Below are positions 35,211-43,955 of a DNA stretch of 64,000 nucleotides, in pieces (position 1 is the stretch's first letter; every line of letters begins with the position of its first letter). The position numbers and the translations under genes are program-made. The DNA lies in assembly GCF_014647215.1 (NCBI RefSeq), contig NZ_BMOT01000001.1, positions 558,001 to 622,000 of the forward strand, read 5' to 3'. The notes under the pieces were generated by a model, which saw only the letters and a list, made by a program, of their open reading frames with translations, made no database searches and was not told the origin of the DNA. Source of the stretch: Shewanella aestuarii. Lineage in GTDB: Bacteria; Pseudomonadota; Gammaproteobacteria; Enterobacterales; Shewanellaceae.

Positions 35211-36398
35211 TTGGATTTAGACTCAACTCCTATCAATGCTAATCACTGGGACATTTTTTGCGTTGTTGTTGATAACTATGGTGACATTGGTGTTACCTGG
35301 CGTTTAGCTAAACAATTAGCAGCAGAATACGCAATTACGGTTAATTTATGGGTAGACGATCTCAACAGCTTCTCTCACATTTTACCTAAGCTCGACCCTT
35401 GCAGAACTTATCAAACATTCTATGACGTTAATATTATTCACTGGAATGAATCATCAACTGAAAAATATGTTTCAGGCTCTTGTTTAATTGAAGCTTTTGC
35501 CTGTGAAATCCCTTCATCGATAATTCAAAAACTGACTAAATTAAAACAAGACTCCCCCGCAAAGCTCCCCATTTGGTTAAATTTAGAATACTTATCTGCT
35601 GAAGATTGGGTTGAGGGTTGCCACGGTTTACCGTCATGTCAAACCAGTGGATTGCAGAAGTACTTTTATCTCCCAGGCTTTACAGACAAAACAGGTGGAC
35701 TAATTTGCGAGCAAAACCTGTTTAGTTTACGTGATAGTTGGCAAAGTGATAAAGCCAACAAGTTGGCATTGTTTGCCGAGTTAGGCTTAAGCGGCATAGA
35801 GGCAGAACATCGGGTTATTTCAGTGTTTAGTTATGAAACACCATCATTGTTGGCATTAATTCAATCATGGCAAACACAGAATGACCCAATTCATGTTCTT
35901 ATTCCAAAAGGAAGAAGTTTAAATAGCCTAACAAGCATTTTGCCATGCTCAGTAAATGAGGTTGTCGCGGGCCAACAAATAACCCTAGGCAATGTCACAC
36001 TGCACATACTGCCCATGACAGATCAGCAAGGTTATGATCGATTATTATGGAGTTGCGATTTTAACATTGTTCGCGGTGAAGATTCCTTTTTGCGCGCCCA
36101 ATGGGCAGCAAAACCTTTTATTTGGCACATTTATCCGCAAGAAGATGATTATCACCTAATAAAATTAGAAGCTTTTATGCAAATTTACTGCGATAATCTA
36201 GCGCCTGATTTAGCTAAGCCATGGTGTGAATTGAACCTGTCGTTCAACCAAGGTGATCAAATTGACACAGTCAATCATTGGCAAAAACTCGAATTTAATC
36301 ATTTGCCATTGCTGCAACACGCAAAAAAATGGCCGATGACTGCATTAAATAGTGCAGATCTTGCTTCGCGACTAGTTCAATTTATGAAAAGTCGCTAA
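35211..36398 (+). CDS. earP: EF-P arginine-32 rhamnosyltransferase EarP
   Basis: A 395-residue GT-B glycosyltransferase. The start is TTG at 35211 with AGGAGATAA six to twelve bases in front. The N-terminal WDIFCVVVDNYGDIGVTWRLA (about residues 13-33) is the EarP signature, with the catalytic Asp in DNYGDIG. The C-terminal FNIVRGEDSFLRAQWAAKPFIWHIYPQ binds dTDP-rhamnose. It adds rhamnose to Arg32 of EF-P, whose gene follows 51 bases downstream and carries Arg at that position, so the pair is coherent. Confidence 0.95.
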   Translation: MDLDSTPINANHWDIFCVVVDNYGDIGVTWRLAKQLAAEYAITVNLWVDDLNSFSHILPKLDPCRTYQTFYDVNIIHWNESSTEKYVSGSCLIEAFACEIPSSIIQKLTKLKQDSPAKLPIWLNLEYLSAEDWVEGCHGLPSCQTSGLQKYFYLPGFTDKTGGLICEQNLFSLRDSWQSDKANKLALFAELGLSGIEAEHRVISVFSYETPSLLALIQSWQTQNDPIHVLIPKGRSLNSLTSILPCSVNEVVAGQQITLGNVTLHILPMTDQQGYDRLLWSCDFNIVRGEDSFLRAQWAAKPFIWHIYPQEDDYHLIKLEAFMQIYCDNLAPDLAKPWCELNLSFNQGDQIDTVNHWQKLEFNHLPLLQHAKKWPMTALNSADLASRLVQFMKSR

Positions 36399-36449
36399 GA
36401 TACTGCTCGAAATAGAAATCGACATCGATAAATTATAGGAAATAGTGTA

Positions 36450-37010
36450 ATGAAAACTGCTCATGAAATCCGTCCTGGTAACGTGATCATGTTAGATGGC
36501 AGCCCATGGGTTGTGCAAAAAACTGAAACAACTCGTTCTGGCCGTAACGCTGCAATCGTTAAGTTAAAACTAAAAAACTTATTGCTTGATTCTGGTACTG
36601 AACAAACGTTCAAAGGTGAAGACAAGTTAGACGATATCATTCTAGAACGTCTTGACTGTACTTATTCTTACTTCGCAGATCCTATGTATGTATTTATGGA
36701 TGAAGAATACAACCAATACGACGTTGAAGCTGATAACTTAGGTGATGCTGCTGCGTATATTGTTGATGGTATGGAAGATCAGTGTCAAGTGACTTTCTAC
36801 AACAGCAAAGCAATTTCTGTTGAGTTACCTGTTCATATCGTTCGTGAAGTTATCTACACTGAGCCATCAGCTCGTGGCGATACTTCAGGTAAAGTTATGA
36901 AACCAGCTACCATTACAGGTGGTGGTACTGTGACTGTTGCTGATTTCGTTAAAGTTGGCGACAAGATTGAAATTGATACTCGTACCGGTGAATTTAAAAA
37001 GCGTGTTTAA
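36450..37010 (+). CDS. efp: Elongation factor P (Arg32 type)
   Basis: A 186-residue factor with the three beta-barrel domains of EF-P. The tip loop reads TRSGRNAA with Arg at position 32, the residue rhamnosylated by EarP rather than lysylated as in E. coli. It relieves ribosome stalling at polyproline stretches. The terminator lies 20 bases after the stop. There is no EpmA/EpmB in the window, consistent with the EarP system. Confidence 0.97.
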   Translation: MKTAHEIRPGNVIMLDGSPWVVQKTETTRSGRNAAIVKLKLKNLLLDSGTEQTFKGEDKLDDIILERLDCTYSYFADPMYVFMDEEYNQYDVEADNLGDAAAYIVDGMEDQCQVTFYNSKAISVELPVHIVREVIYTEPSARGDTSGKVMKPATITGGGTVTVADFVKVGDKIEIDTRTGEFKKRV

Positions 37011-37030
37011 TCACATTTTGTAAATTAGCC

Positions 37031-37058
37031 AAAAGCCAGCTTAATCGCTGGCTTTTTT
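37031..37058 (+). terminator. Rho-independent terminator of earP-efp
   Basis: AAAA-GCCAGC-TTAATC-GCTGGC-TTTTTT. Confidence 0.92.
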
Positions 37059-37247
37059 GTTATCGGGCAGCATAAAACACTAAATTGATTGCGTTTGCCC
37101 CCATTAAATAAGATTTAAACGCTATTTGTTCTTAACAAAACAGCGCAATCAACTAAAAACTAACCAAAATTTCATTATCAAACACTTCCACAAAGCCAAT
37201 TAATTCGTTATGGTTCGCCCACTTAGTTGTATTTTAACGAGAGCGGT

Positions 37248-38462
37248 ATGCGTCCAATCATCAAATCCAATAAATTAGATACTGTGTGTTACGACATTCG
37301 TGGACCAGTTCATAAAGAAGCACGTCGCTTAGAAGACGAAGGCCATCGAATTTTAAAGCTGAATATCGGTAACCCTGCACCGTTTGGATTTGAAGCCCCT
37401 GAAGAGATCGTTCGTGATGTGATTTTAAACTTACCGAGTGCACAAGGTTATTGTGAATCAAAGGGATTATTTTCAGCTCGCAAAGCCATTGTGCAACATT
37501 ACCAATCACAGGGGATCTTCGGAGTCGATATTGAAGATATCTATATTGGCAATGGTGCTTCTGAGCTGATAGTGATGGCCATGCAGGGCTTACTAAACCC
37601 TGACGATGAGATGCTAATCCCCTCACCTGATTATCCACTTTGGACCGCGGCGGCAAATTTAGCGGGCGGTAAAGCTGTGCATTATCGCTGCGATGAAGAA
37701 GCCGATTGGTTTCCAGACATTGAAGATATCAAAAGTAAAATCAGTCCTCGTACCCGTGGCATTGTATTAATTAACCCTAATAACCCAACAGGCGCGGTAT
37801 ATTCAAAAGAATTAATCTTGCAGGTGATTGAGCTTTGCCGTCAGCATGATTTGATTTTATTTTCAGATGAAATTTACGATAAAATTTTATATGACGAAGC
37901 GCAACATGTGCCAGCAGCCCTGCTTTCTGATGACATTTTAACTGTTACATTTAATGGACTTTCTAAAGCCTACAGAGCGGCTGGATTTAGAGTGGGTTGG
38001 ATGATGCTAACCGGCAACTTAAAAGCGGCAAAAAGCTATATTGAAGGCTTAGAAATGCTCGCTTCTATGCGTTTGTGCTCTAATGTACCCAATCAACATG
38101 CGATCCAAACCGCACTGGGTGGTTATCAATCGATTAATGAGCTGATCTTACCCAATGGCAGACTGACAGTACAACGTGATGCCTGTTATGAAATATTGAA
38201 CTCTATCCCTGGCGTGAGTTGCAAAAAACCCAAAGGCGCTTTATACGCGTTCCCGAAACTCGACATGAAAAAGTTCAATTTACGTGACGACGAGCGTCTG
38301 GTGTTCGAACTGCTTAAACAAAAGAAGATTTTGTTAGTGCAAGGCAGCGCGTTTAATTGGCCTGAACCCGATCATTTAAGAGTGGTTTTCTTGCCGCATA
38401 AGGAAGATTTGACTAAAGCATTGCATGAATTTGGCAATTTCCTAGAAGATTACCGCCAGTAA
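37248..38462 (+). CDS. alaA: Alanine aminotransferase AlaA
   Basis: 404 residues from the ATG at 37248, matching the E. coli AlaA N terminus; an in-frame ATG at 37227 is rejected. DIRGPVHKEARRLEDEG and KLNIGNPAPFGF are characteristic, and the PLP lysine lies in TFNGLSKAYRAAGFRVGW (about residue 240). It transfers the amino group between glutamate and pyruvate. Followed by a terminator and then yfbR, the same neighbours as in E. coli. Confidence 0.95.
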   Translation: MRPIIKSNKLDTVCYDIRGPVHKEARRLEDEGHRILKLNIGNPAPFGFEAPEEIVRDVILNLPSAQGYCESKGLFSARKAIVQHYQSQGIFGVDIEDIYIGNGASELIVMAMQGLLNPDDEMLIPSPDYPLWTAAANLAGGKAVHYRCDEEADWFPDIEDIKSKISPRTRGIVLINPNNPTGAVYSKELILQVIELCRQHDLILFSDEIYDKILYDEAQHVPAALLSDDILTVTFNGLSKAYRAAGFRVGWMMLTGNLKAAKSYIEGLEMLASMRLCSNVPNQHAIQTALGGYQSINELILPNGRLTVQRDACYEILNSIPGVSCKKPKGALYAFPKLDMKKFNLRDDERLVFELLKQKKILLVQGSAFNWPEPDHLRVVFLPHKEDLTKALHEFGNFLEDYRQ

Positions 38463-38486
38463 ACAGCGGCGATAATGTAAATCTGA

Positions 38487-38515
38487 AAAATGGGCTGATT
38501 GATTCAGCCCATTTT
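38487..38515 (+). terminator. Rho-independent terminator of alaA
   Basis: AAAATGGGCTGA-TTGAT-TCAGCCCATTTT: a 12-bp stem. Confidence 0.9.
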
Positions 38516-38567
38516 GCTTTCTAAGGTATGATAAATTATTAATTAGCAATAATAGATAAGGAAAACA

Positions 38568-39170
38568 ATGAAACAAAGTACATTTATGGCCTGGATAACC
38601 CGATTGCCATTGCTAAAACGATGGGCATTAATGCACTGCTTTCAAGAGGAAAATGTTTCTGAGCATTGTCATCAAGTTGCCGTAATTGCCCATTTATTGG
38701 TAGTGATTAAAAACACCCGCTTTGGTGGCACCTTAAATCCTGAAAAAGCCGCAACTTTAGCTCTTTATCATGAAGTATCAGAAACCAAACTACAGGACAT
38801 CAACTCAAATACTAAATACCATAATCCAGAGTTCACTAAAGCGTTTAAGCGATTAGAAGACTTAGCTGAAAAAGAGTGTCTAGCGACCCTACCAGAAGAC
38901 TTACGCGCAGCAATGGAGCCATTAATAGTACAAGCTGAAGTCGATCCTGAATACAAAGCCATTGTGAAAGCGGCTGATATATTACAAGCCTATGTGAAAA
39001 CTAAAAATGAACTCAGATTTCACAACAATGAATTTGAACATGTGAAGCAGAATTTAGACCGTAAACTGGCAGAGCTTGAAGCCAGCATGCCGGAGGTAAA
39101 ATGCTTTATCGAAATTTTTCTCGATAGCTGTACCACTACCTTAGATAAATTAAGCGAAGTGCAGTATTAA
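38568..39170 (+). CDS. yfbR: 5'-deoxynucleotidase YfbR-like HD-domain protein
   Basis: A 200-residue HD-superfamily protein, the length of E. coli YfbR (199). ENVSEHCHQVAVIAH (about residues 28-42) keeps the first metal His, the next motif is ALYHEVSE, and KAADILQAYVK keeps the third Asp. In YfbR the second motif reads HD, but here it is His-Glu, a conservative change at a metal ligand. KYHNPEF and the helical C terminus are otherwise conserved. YfbR removes phosphate from deoxynucleoside 5'-monophosphates; activity here is likely but should be treated with care. It follows alaA, as in E. coli. Confidence 0.88.
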   Translation: MKQSTFMAWITRLPLLKRWALMHCFQEENVSEHCHQVAVIAHLLVVIKNTRFGGTLNPEKAATLALYHEVSETKLQDINSNTKYHNPEFTKAFKRLEDLAEKECLATLPEDLRAAMEPLIVQAEVDPEYKAIVKAADILQAYVKTKNELRFHNNEFEHVKQNLDRKLAELEASMPEVKCFIEIFLDSCTTTLDKLSEVQY

Positions 39171-39341
39171 TCAGCAATCAATACTCTGCCTGTTTCATCG
39201 ATAGCGCCAACACGGATAGCAATTGCCGTTTATAGCGAGTAATCAGGGTTTAATTTAGTGAACACGTATTCAAAGCATTTAAAAAACTTGTTATTTACAC
39301 TATGATTAGCCAGCAAATTTATTATTCAGATCGGAAGTAAT

Positions 39342-40754
39342 ATGGACAAGCAAGTAAGCTCTCGCAGTACCAAAGAAAAAGCCCTTAGACTTAATTTGGA
39401 TGACAAAAAATACGGCACAATTGTAGAGATTGGTGCAGGCCAAGAAGTGGCGCGTAATTTTTTCGTAGCTGGAGCTGCCGCTGGAACGATTGCTAAAACC
39501 ATGTCCGCATACGACATGAAGTTTTCCGATGCGATTTATGGTGTGCAGCAAAACGGCCGTTATGTCAGTAAAGGTCGGGTACTTGCCATGATGGAGCAAG
39601 AATACGACTTAGTGGTTGAACGGGTTGCCGATGTGCGCTCTCGCTCGTCGCGCTACTTTAGTTATGCTGCCACAGTTGCGGCTAAAAGTTTCAATCGTGA
39701 CAATGAGTGTCACGCCTGGTGTGGTGTGAGAGTACAAATGTATCCAGGTGCAGAGCCATCAAATATTGTGGTTCATGTACGCATGTTTGATGACAACGCT
39801 GAGGCTCAGCAGCATGCACTAGGCATTCTTGGTGTGAATTTAATTTATGGCAGTTACTATTATTTCGAAGATCCTAAAAAATTAATCGATTCGCTTACCG
39901 ATAACATGAAAGCCAATCGTATTGAGATTGACTCGATTGAGTTTCAGGGTCCCTATTTTGAAGATATAGATAATAAAGCCAAGAACATCCATTTAATCCG
40001 CAGTTGGAAAACCCGCGCTGTAATGTTTAAACCCGATGGCAGCATTGGTGTGCCAGCAGAAATGCTATACAAGAAAAACGTGCTGACTATTCGTGGATCA
40101 TTTAAGCCCGTCACCAAGTTAAATGTAGACATGATTGAACAAGGTCAAAAGGCGTTTTCGGAATTAGAAGGTGTTGATATTGATAACACCATTTTAATCG
40201 CCGAAATATCCTTAAATGACTTGCAAGGCCATGATGCCAATATGTCTGAAAAAGACATTCTTGAACGTGTACGCTTACTGAACTTGCTAGGCTATAACGT
40301 ATTAGTGTCGGATTACACCCGTTACTTCTCATTACGCGCCTACTTCCGTCAGTTTACCAATCATCAAATCGGTATTGTTGTGGGAATGATCAACATTAAA
40401 CAAATTTTTGATGTTGAGTTTTATCGCGGTCTTGAAGGCGGAATTCTAGAAGGTTTTGGTAAGTTATTCCCCGATAATACCCGCTTATTTGTCTACCCTG
40501 AACTGGATGATAAAGGCGTATTAAACGACTTATCTAATGTGACTGTGCCTTCAAATCTGCGGTACTTGTACCGTCATCTGGTTGAAAACGATTTCATTAA
40601 AGGCATTGAAACCAGTAATATTGATCTATTCAGTATCTATTCACGCGAAATTCTTAAGCAGCTTGCCCGCGGCTCGGACGAATGGCAGCAAGCATTACCC
40701 GACACTGTGGTTGCAGAAATTATTAAGCACAAGTTATTTGGATACCGTGGTTAG
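39342..40754 (+). CDS. Conserved cytoplasmic protein of unknown function
   Basis: A 470-residue soluble protein with no signal peptide or membrane segment. The N-terminal stretch LNLDDKKYGTIVEIGAGQEVARNFF (residues about 18-42) followed by AGAAAGTIAKTMSAYDM looks strongly constrained. ECHAWCGVRVQMYPG, DTRLFVYPELDDKG and GPYFEDIDNKAKNIH are further conserved-looking segments. I recall near-full-length relatives in many bacteria with unreliable names (for example 'TonB-dependent receptor'), which does not fit a soluble protein. I see no known catalytic motif. It stands alone, convergent with glgA. Confidence 0.7.
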   Translation: MDKQVSSRSTKEKALRLNLDDKKYGTIVEIGAGQEVARNFFVAGAAAGTIAKTMSAYDMKFSDAIYGVQQNGRYVSKGRVLAMMEQEYDLVVERVADVRSRSSRYFSYAATVAAKSFNRDNECHAWCGVRVQMYPGAEPSNIVVHVRMFDDNAEAQQHALGILGVNLIYGSYYYFEDPKKLIDSLTDNMKANRIEIDSIEFQGPYFEDIDNKAKNIHLIRSWKTRAVMFKPDGSIGVPAEMLYKKNVLTIRGSFKPVTKLNVDMIEQGQKAFSELEGVDIDNTILIAEISLNDLQGHDANMSEKDILERVRLLNLLGYNVLVSDYTRYFSLRAYFRQFTNHQIGIVVGMINIKQIFDVEFYRGLEGGILEGFGKLFPDNTRLFVYPELDDKGVLNDLSNVTVPSNLRYLYRHLVENDFIKGIETSNIDLFSIYSREILKQLARGSDEWQQALPDTVVAEIIKHKLFGYRG

Positions 40755-40813
40755 CAATGAGTATTGGGTTGTGTATTAGCCCATCGCATTGAGGCTCTAC
40801 ACCATGTAAATTT

Positions 40814-40848
40814 AACAAGGCCATTTACTTAAGGTAAATGGCCTTGTT
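40814..40848. terminator. 15-bp hairpin between the unknown gene and glgA
   Basis: AACAAGGCCATTTAC (40814-40828) and GTAAATGGCCTTGTT (40834-40848) are perfect inverted repeats around a 5-base loop. It lacks a long T run on either strand but lies between two convergent stops, so it probably ends transcription or protects 3' ends. Confidence 0.65.
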
Positions 40849-40934
40849 GTTTGTGGTTCAAATGGCCCCCACTTTGCTTCCAATTGAACTTGTATTGTGT
40901 TGATAACAAAGTGAATTACGCGGCATTATCTGGC

Positions 40935-42614
40935 CTATATTCGATAAAGCTGCTCATCATAACATTGCGCTACCCTAGCCCATTCAAAGCGAGCCTCGGA
41001 TGCCGCAAGCTTAATACTTGCTAAGGTCTCAGAATCGTATGCAAGACAAAGGTTAAACTGCTCAACAAAGTGTTTAGCTTGCTGCGCTGCATCAGTTCCA
41101 GCAAATAACCAACCATTTTGTTGATGCTTCACAGTATCCTTTAATCCACCTACCGCATGCACCAAACATGGCTGTCCGTGTTTCATGGCCAACATTTGGC
41201 TGATCCCACAGGGCTCAAAACTGCTTGGCATCAAAAACAAATCACCTTGCTGATACAAATCTTCAGACAGGGCTTCATCATAACCGTTTAAGAAAAGGCA
41301 ATTAGGATGTTGCGCAGCAATGATTTTAATTTGGTTCGATAAATGCTCATCGCCACTGCCAAGAATGACCATTATGGCATGAGGTTCATGGGCATATAAA
41401 TCCAAGAGTATTTGCGTCAATGCTGCCTTGCCGTTGGCCAGTTTTTGTAAAAACAACATCACTTTTTGCGAGGTTAAACGGCCAACGGATGTAATCAGTA
41501 AGCTCGCATTGGCTGTTTTACGCGCGGATGATAACTGGGTAATGTATTGTTGTAATCTTTGGCTGGCAACAAAATCAGCAGCACTGACAGATGTTTTATG
41601 CGCCTGCCATTTAATCAAAGCATGCTGCGCGTTATTAAGCAGAGACAACCTTTGTTTAATTTGAATAGATTTACCATTAAAAGCCTTTACCTCAGGGTAA
41701 TTACAACCATTGATAATTCCGACAAGTTGATTCAGCTCAGCTTTAGCTTGTAAATCCAGCTCTAAGCCCTCACCACCAATAAAACCTGTTTGTGGATCTG
41801 ATGTGCGTAATACCTCTTTTGCATAGCTAGGTGATACCACATGCACCATATCACTCAACACTATGCCCATCCGCATCGGATTAACGCAGCTGGTGTAACG
41901 CGGATCCAAAATCGCTTTGGATAACGATTGATTTTGAAGTAATGAATCATTCGAGAACCATTGTGCAAACCAATGGCAAAAAGAGGATTGATCACCGCAG
42001 AAAGGTCTTATGCCCTGTAAGGCAAGATTGTGGATCGTAAATACACATTTTATGGCTTTTAACGGGGAGAACTGGGCTACAGACTCCCTTAACATGGCAA
42101 TCATCGCACTATGCCAATCATGTAAGTGGATGACCTGATAATCATCCAACTTGCCCTCTAACAATGCCTGAGCGACGGCTAAACTAAACAAGGCAAACTT
42201 ATTAGCATCATCAGCAAACGGTCTGTCTGCGCTTCCCTGTGTGTAAATACTGCCATCGTCTTGGTTAAACAATGGATGAGCAAACAAGTACACCCAATTT
42301 TGCTGCTGAAACGAGTTATCCTGATTTTCTGTAATCGATTGATTAGCCTCAATCACAGTGTATTTTGTTGCTGGCCGCAACATTTTATAAATCTTCACAC
42401 TCTCAGTTCTATTACCATAAGGTATTAAGACTTCAGCCGTTTTTTTTGCAGCGTAATAATCTTTTAAAAAGCCGTATTCTGGCATCGCCACATCCGCAAG
42501 GATAGAACAGCTATTCAACGCCAAGGGCAGATCGCGAATGACATCGCCCATTCCGCCCACTTTGGCATTAATAAGCGCATCATTTTCGGCGGCAACTAAT
42601 AACACTTTTTTCAT
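40935..42614 (-). CDS. glgA: Glycogen synthase (GT5, ADP-glucose)
   Basis: A 559-residue GT5 enzyme. The ADP-glucose loop reads KVGGMGDVIRDLP (about residues 18-30) where E. coli has KTGGL. VIHLHDWHSAM and VFTIHNLALQG are conserved N-domain motifs. The catalytic Glu is in PSSFEPCGISQMLAMKHG. It is about 80 residues longer than E. coli GlgA (477), mainly in the middle, so it belongs to a diverged branch. It extends alpha-1,4-glucan chains. Last gene of the glycogen operon, 9 bases after glgC. Confidence 0.92.
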   Translation of the reverse strand: MKKVLLVAAENDALINAKVGGMGDVIRDLPLALNSCSILADVAMPEYGFLKDYYAAKKTAEVLIPYGNRTESVKIYKMLRPATKYTVIEANQSITENQDNSFQQQNWVYLFAHPLFNQDDGSIYTQGSADRPFADDANKFALFSLAVAQALLEGKLDDYQVIHLHDWHSAMIAMLRESVAQFSPLKAIKCVFTIHNLALQGIRPFCGDQSSFCHWFAQWFSNDSLLQNQSLSKAILDPRYTSCVNPMRMGIVLSDMVHVVSPSYAKEVLRTSDPQTGFIGGEGLELDLQAKAELNQLVGIINGCNYPEVKAFNGKSIQIKQRLSLLNNAQHALIKWQAHKTSVSAADFVASQRLQQYITQLSSARKTANASLLITSVGRLTSQKVMLFLQKLANGKAALTQILLDLYAHEPHAIMVILGSGDEHLSNQIKIIAAQHPNCLFLNGYDEALSEDLYQQGDLFLMPSSFEPCGISQMLAMKHGQPCLVHAVGGLKDTVKHQQNGWLFAGTDAAQQAKHFVEQFNLCLAYDSETLASIKLAASEARFEWARVAQCYDEQLYRI

Positions 42615-42623
42615 TCACAATCC

Positions 42624-43889
42624 TTATTCATAGCCAACAGCCAGCCCGAGCATTTTGCGCGTTACCAAAGTGATGCCTTTTTCTGACACCCTAAAACCTC
42701 TAGCGATATCATGTTCATGGTTATAACCAATCTCCATGCCCTCTGGAATAATACAGCCGCGATCGAGTATCGCATTTTTGATTTTGCAGTTTTTCAGTAC
42801 CACAACATCAGGCAATAACACCGAGTCTTTAACCAATGAATATGAGCAAATACGCACTTCATCAAATAACACACTGCGTTTGACTTTAGCGCCGGAAATA
42901 ATGCAGCCTCCCGAAACGATGGAATCAACAGCCATACCGCGACGGTCTTCATCATCAAATACAAACTTCGCCGGAGGTAATTGTTCCTGATAGGTCCATA
43001 TTGGCCATTTAGCATCATAAAGATTTAATGCGGGCGTAGGTGACAATAGCTCCATGTTGGCCTGAAAAAATGAATCTAACGTCCCTACATCTCGCCAATA
43101 TGCAGGCTCATCCTCAATGGCACTAACAAATGGAAATGCATACACATTATGTTCTTTAATGATCTTGGGAATAATATCTTTACCAAAATCACGCTCAGAA
43201 CCTTCACTCACGGCATCTTTTTTCAATTGGTCAAATAAAAACTTAGTGTTAAAGACATAGTTGCCCATCGAGGCTAAACATTTATCAGGCTTGCCTGGAA
43301 TAGGCTTAGGATGCAGCGGTTTTTCTTCAAATCCGATAATACGATTGTTCTCATCAACTTCCATAACCCCAAAAGCGCCTGCGGCTTCTTCTAAAGGGAC
43401 TTCTAGGCAACACACTGTCATATCAGCTTTAGATTCTGAATGTTCAGCCAATAAGCCGGCGTAATCCATTCGATAAACATGATCGCCTGATAAAATCATT
43501 ACATACTTCGGAATTTCATGGCGAATAATGTCAATGTTTTGAAAAACAGCATCGGCAGTGCCTTCATACCAGTTTCCTGAGGTTTGTTGTGATGCAGGTA
43601 ATATCTCAACCGACTCGCCTAATTCCTTTTTAAAATGTCCCCAACCTCGAGTCACATGGCGGATCAATGAGTGTGATTTGTATTGGGTTACCACACCCAC
43701 TCGCCTGATCCCTGAGTTAATGCAATTCGATAAGGGAAAATCGATAATTCTAAATTTACCCCCGAAATACAATGCCGGTTTTGCACGCCAATCGGTTAAT
43801 TCATGTAAACGTGATCCTCGGCCACCAGCTAAAATGATTGCATAAGTATCACGCGTTAAATTACTAATATAACGAACACTTTTATTCAT
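42624..43889 (-). CDS. glgC: Glucose-1-phosphate adenylyltransferase
   Basis: A 421-residue enzyme. [22 protein letters not shown] holds the nucleotide loop and [14 protein letters not shown] is the conserved next strand. GTADAVFQN and GFEEKPLHP (the substrate Lys loop) follow, with a C-terminal left-handed beta-helix. It makes ADP-glucose from ATP and glucose-1-phosphate, the committed step, and is allosteric in relatives (fructose-1,6-bisphosphate / AMP). It lies between glgP and glgA in the operon. Confidence 0.96.
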   Translation of the reverse strand: MNKSVRYISNLTRDTYAIILAGGRGSRLHELTDWRAKPALYFGGKFRIIDFPLSNCINSGIRRVGVVTQYKSHSLIRHVTRGWGHFKKELGESVEILPASQQTSGNWYEGTADAVFQNIDIIRHEIPKYVMILSGDHVYRMDYAGLLAEHSESKADMTVCCLEVPLEEAAGAFGVMEVDENNRIIGFEEKPLHPKPIPGKPDKCLASMGNYVFNTKFLFDQLKKDAVSEGSERDFGKDIIPKIIKEHNVYAFPFVSAIEDEPAYWRDVGTLDSFFQANMELLSPTPALNLYDAKWPIWTYQEQLPPAKFVFDDEDRRGMAVDSIVSGGCIISGAKVKRSVLFDEVRICSYSLVKDSVLLPDVVVLKNCKIKNAILDRGCIIPEGMEIGYNHEHDIARGFRVSEKGITLVTRKMLGLAVGYE

Positions 43890-43955
43890 ATACTCTCTCC
43901 GTGAAAATCATTGTTAAATTGGGTGTTTACGTCCCTGTGTTATGCAATGTCCAGT

